A stretch of 64,000 bases of DNA from Sulfurovum sp. (GTDB lineage: Bacteria > Campylobacterota > Campylobacteria > Campylobacterales > Sulfurovaceae). The stretch is taken from positions 81,615 to 145,614 of the forward strand of contig JALWLD010000035.1 in assembly GCA_027081115.1 (NCBI GenBank). Direction: 5' to 3'. Shown here piece by piece: positions 62,481-64,000 of the stretch (its first letter is position 1; each line of letters starts with the position of its first letter). The notes under the pieces were generated by a model. That model saw only the letters and a program-made list of their open reading frames with translations, ran no database searches and was not told where the DNA came from. Made by a program: the position numbers and the translations under genes.

Positions 62481-64000
62481 TTGAAGTACCAAAGAGGTTC
62501 TGAATGGCGAAAATGGGATTTACATTTTCATACGCCATCTTCATATGATTACAAAGACAAATCTATATCAAACCAAGACATCATAGACAAATTATATGAT
62601 AATAATATAGCAGTAGTAGCTATAACAGATCATCATATTATTGATATAAATAGAATCAAAGAACTACAAAAACTTGGCAAAGATAAAGTAACAGTATTGC
62701 CTGGTATTGAATTTTTATCTGAATCAAGAGGTAAACAGCCAATTCATTTTATAGCAATATTTGATGAAAATTCAAAAATAGATTATATTTGGGAACAAAT
62801 TAAGAACCGTACAAATATTAAAAAGATTTATGGTGAAGACAAAAATATAAATGAAGTTTATTGTCAATTAGAAGATACTATCAAAATTGTGCATAATCTT
62901 GGAGGAATTATAACAATTCATGCAGGAGATAAGCATAGCAGCATAGAAAATATAACTCATTCATTACCTCATACTGAGGCTCAAAAAACTGATATTGCCA
63001 AAATGGTAGATATATATGAATTAGGAAAAGAAAGTGATGAAGAGGGATATATAAAAAATGTTTTTCCTGCTATAAAACAATATATTCCAATGATTATTTG
63101 TTCAGATAATCACGACATAAAAAACTATAAACTAAAACAAAATTGTTGGATTAAAGCAAACCCAACATTTAATGGATTGTTACAAGCACTAAATGAGCCA
63201 CAAGACAGATTCTTTATAGGAGAAACACCGCAAAAAAACTTGACTGTTGCTCTTAATAAACATAAATACATAGATAGTATTTTAATAAAAAAAGTTGCAG
63301 GTTCTACAGAGAAGAATATTTGGTTCGACTGTACAATACCACTTAACCCTAATTTAGTTGCTATTATTGGAAATAAGGGCAATGGAAAAAGTGCTTTATC
63401 TGACATAGTAGCACTTACTGGCAATGCAAAAATTATTAGTCAAGACGATTTTAGTTTTCTTAATACTAAAAGATTTAAAAAAAATGGACTTGCTAAAAAT
63501 TTTGAAGCTAGCCTAGTATGGAATAATAATCAAAAATCTGAGTGTAATTTGAACGATGACATTCAGTTAGATGAAAATGAAAAAGTGAAATATCTTCCTC
63601 AAAAGTACATAGAAAAAATCTGTACAGAAGAGAACTATGAAATCTTTCAAGAAGAAATCAATAAAGTTGTATTCTCTCACATAAATGAAGTTGAAAAACT
63701 AAATAAAGATAACTTGAAAGACTTGATTAAAGAGAAAACTGATTCGTTACGAAATAGACGTAATGAATATAAAAAGAATCTACAAGATGATTTTGAAAAA
63801 ACGATTGAACTAAAAAATAAATATAATAGTCAAGAAATGAAAAAAATTGATGCACAACTTATTCAAATTATTAGTAGTATATCTGAACATCAAAAGTACA
63901 AAGAAGAAAATATAAAAGAGGTAAAAGCTCCTGCTGATGACACAACAATTGCTGATGAACAAAAAGAAAAATTTAAAGAAATTAATAAACTGAGTGAAAA
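62481..64000 (+). CDS. Cassette 3: PHP-domain plus SMC-like ATPase (TrlF/Ppl type), 3' end outside window
   Basis: No stop codon occurs from TTG 62481 to the window end, giving 506 visible residues. The start follows AAAGGA by 6 nt. The N-terminal PHP domain shows WDLHFHTPSS (Asp13, His15, His17), AITDHH (Asp50, His51, His52), LPGIEF, and later IHAGD and CSDNHD, all metal-binding positions of PHP phosphoesterases. A Walker A GNKGNGKSA starts at about residue 297, and a charged coiled coil follows at about 420-490, as in SMC/Rad50-like ATPases. This order fits the TrlF-like ATPases and the Ppl anti-phage protein. Those names are from memory and the ATPase signature lies beyond the window. Confidence 0.78.
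   Translation, partial: MKYQRGSEWRKWDLHFHTPSSYDYKDKSISNQDIIDKLYDNNIAVVAITDHHIIDINRIKELQKLGKDKVTVLPGIEFLSESRGKQPIHFIAIFDENSKIDYIWEQIKNRTNIKKIYGEDKNINEVYCQLEDTIKIVHNLGGIITIHAGDKHSSIENITHSLPHTEAQKTDIAKMVDIYELGKESDEEGYIKNVFPAIKQYIPMIICSDNHDIKNYKLKQNCWIKANPTFNGLLQALNEPQDRFFIGETPQKNLTVALNKHKYIDSILIKKVAGSTEKNIWFDCTIPLNPNLVAIIGNKGNGKSALSDIVALTGNAKIISQDDFSFLNTKRFKKNGLAKNFEASLVWNNNQKSECNLNDDIQLDENEKVKYLPQKYIEKICTEENYEIFQEEINKVVFSHINEVEKLNKDNLKDLIKEKTDSLRNRRNEYKKNLQDDFEKTIELKNKYNSQEMKKIDAQLIQIISSISEHQKYKEENIKEVKAPADDTTIADEQKEKFKEINKLSE

Larger units (their letters stand above)
59907..64000. mobile_element. Integron: truncated integrase plus cassette array (right end outside window)
   Basis: The element shows the standard layout: an integron-type integrase on the reverse strand, then recombination sites and at least three gene cassettes all reading away from it. 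AAC...GTT-bounded inverted-repeat sites lie at 60728-60866, 61407-61476 and 62390-62457, and genes lie between them. The left border is the RluA gene end. The cassettes' codon use and strong AT bias differ from the flanks, while the first site is very GC-rich. The integrase is truncated, so the array is probably fixed unless an integrase acts in trans. Confidence 0.85.

Overview
The window looks like chromosomal DNA of a Campylobacterota (epsilonproteobacterial) chemolithotroph, most like Sulfurovum or a close relative. This rests on low GC, dense short-spaced genes, and lineage-typical genes: the COG3400 TrkA-like protein, the aroB-mscS-mtaB-FtsH-like-bioV string, a BioV-type pimeloyl-ACP esterase and a SUV3-like helicase. 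The assignment comes from gene content read by eye, not from a database search. I see no tRNA, rRNA or CRISPR array.

Layout. 1-6900: a partial secreted beta-propeller-like protein, a CXXCH plus parvulin protein with a probable C-terminal frameshift, a DoxX/glutamate-synthase-like pair, a periplasmic Hsp20-like protein, a lipoprotein and a TRIC/UPF0126 membrane protein. 6900-15761: tgt (reverse), then COG3400, aroB, mscS, mtaB, a protease-dead FtsH-like AAA protein and bioV. 15796-28749: mixed housekeeping and metabolic genes (HTH regulator, RlmI-type methyltransferase, SDR, signal peptidase, mogA, rhodanese, SulP, DEAD-box helicase, BaiN-like flavoprotein, methyltransferases, DUF3365 haem protein). 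28805-30250: a TetR regulator with a consensus promoter and four operator-like palindromes exactly 42 bp apart, followed by about 580 bp with no gene. 30250-36182: nitroreductase, Met-rich periplasmic proteins, a PilT-type ATPase and an RhlE-type helicase with a long structured leader.

36491-40823: a tightly coupled sufBCDE-MIP18 operon behind a strong promoter. 41389-41719: the remnant of a pyruvate kinase gene that kept only its two ends, directly upstream of intact phosphoenolpyruvate synthase (ppsA). This fits a cell that runs this step toward PEP. 44311-54654: a beta-CASP nuclease, a permease, small proteins, a Pit phosphate transporter with its DUF47 partner, and a reverse operon (HdeD, APC permease, EI24 protein, ClC, MtfA-like peptidase) that resembles an acid-stress toolkit. 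54735-59925: thioredoxin-fold protein, DUF2721, SUV3-like helicase, a small membrane protein and an RluA-type pseudouridine synthase.

59907-64000: the most interesting region is an integron. A C-terminally truncated integron integrase abuts the end of the RluA gene. Divergent from it lie an unusually GC-rich, large attC-like element and then cassettes, all facing away from the integrase and separated by attC sites at 61407-61476 and 62390-62457. The cassettes encode an HhH-glycosylase-like protein, a PD-(D/E)XK-like protein and the start of a PHP plus SMC-like ATPase of the TrlF/Ppl type, so the array may be a small defence-gene store frozen by loss of its integrase.
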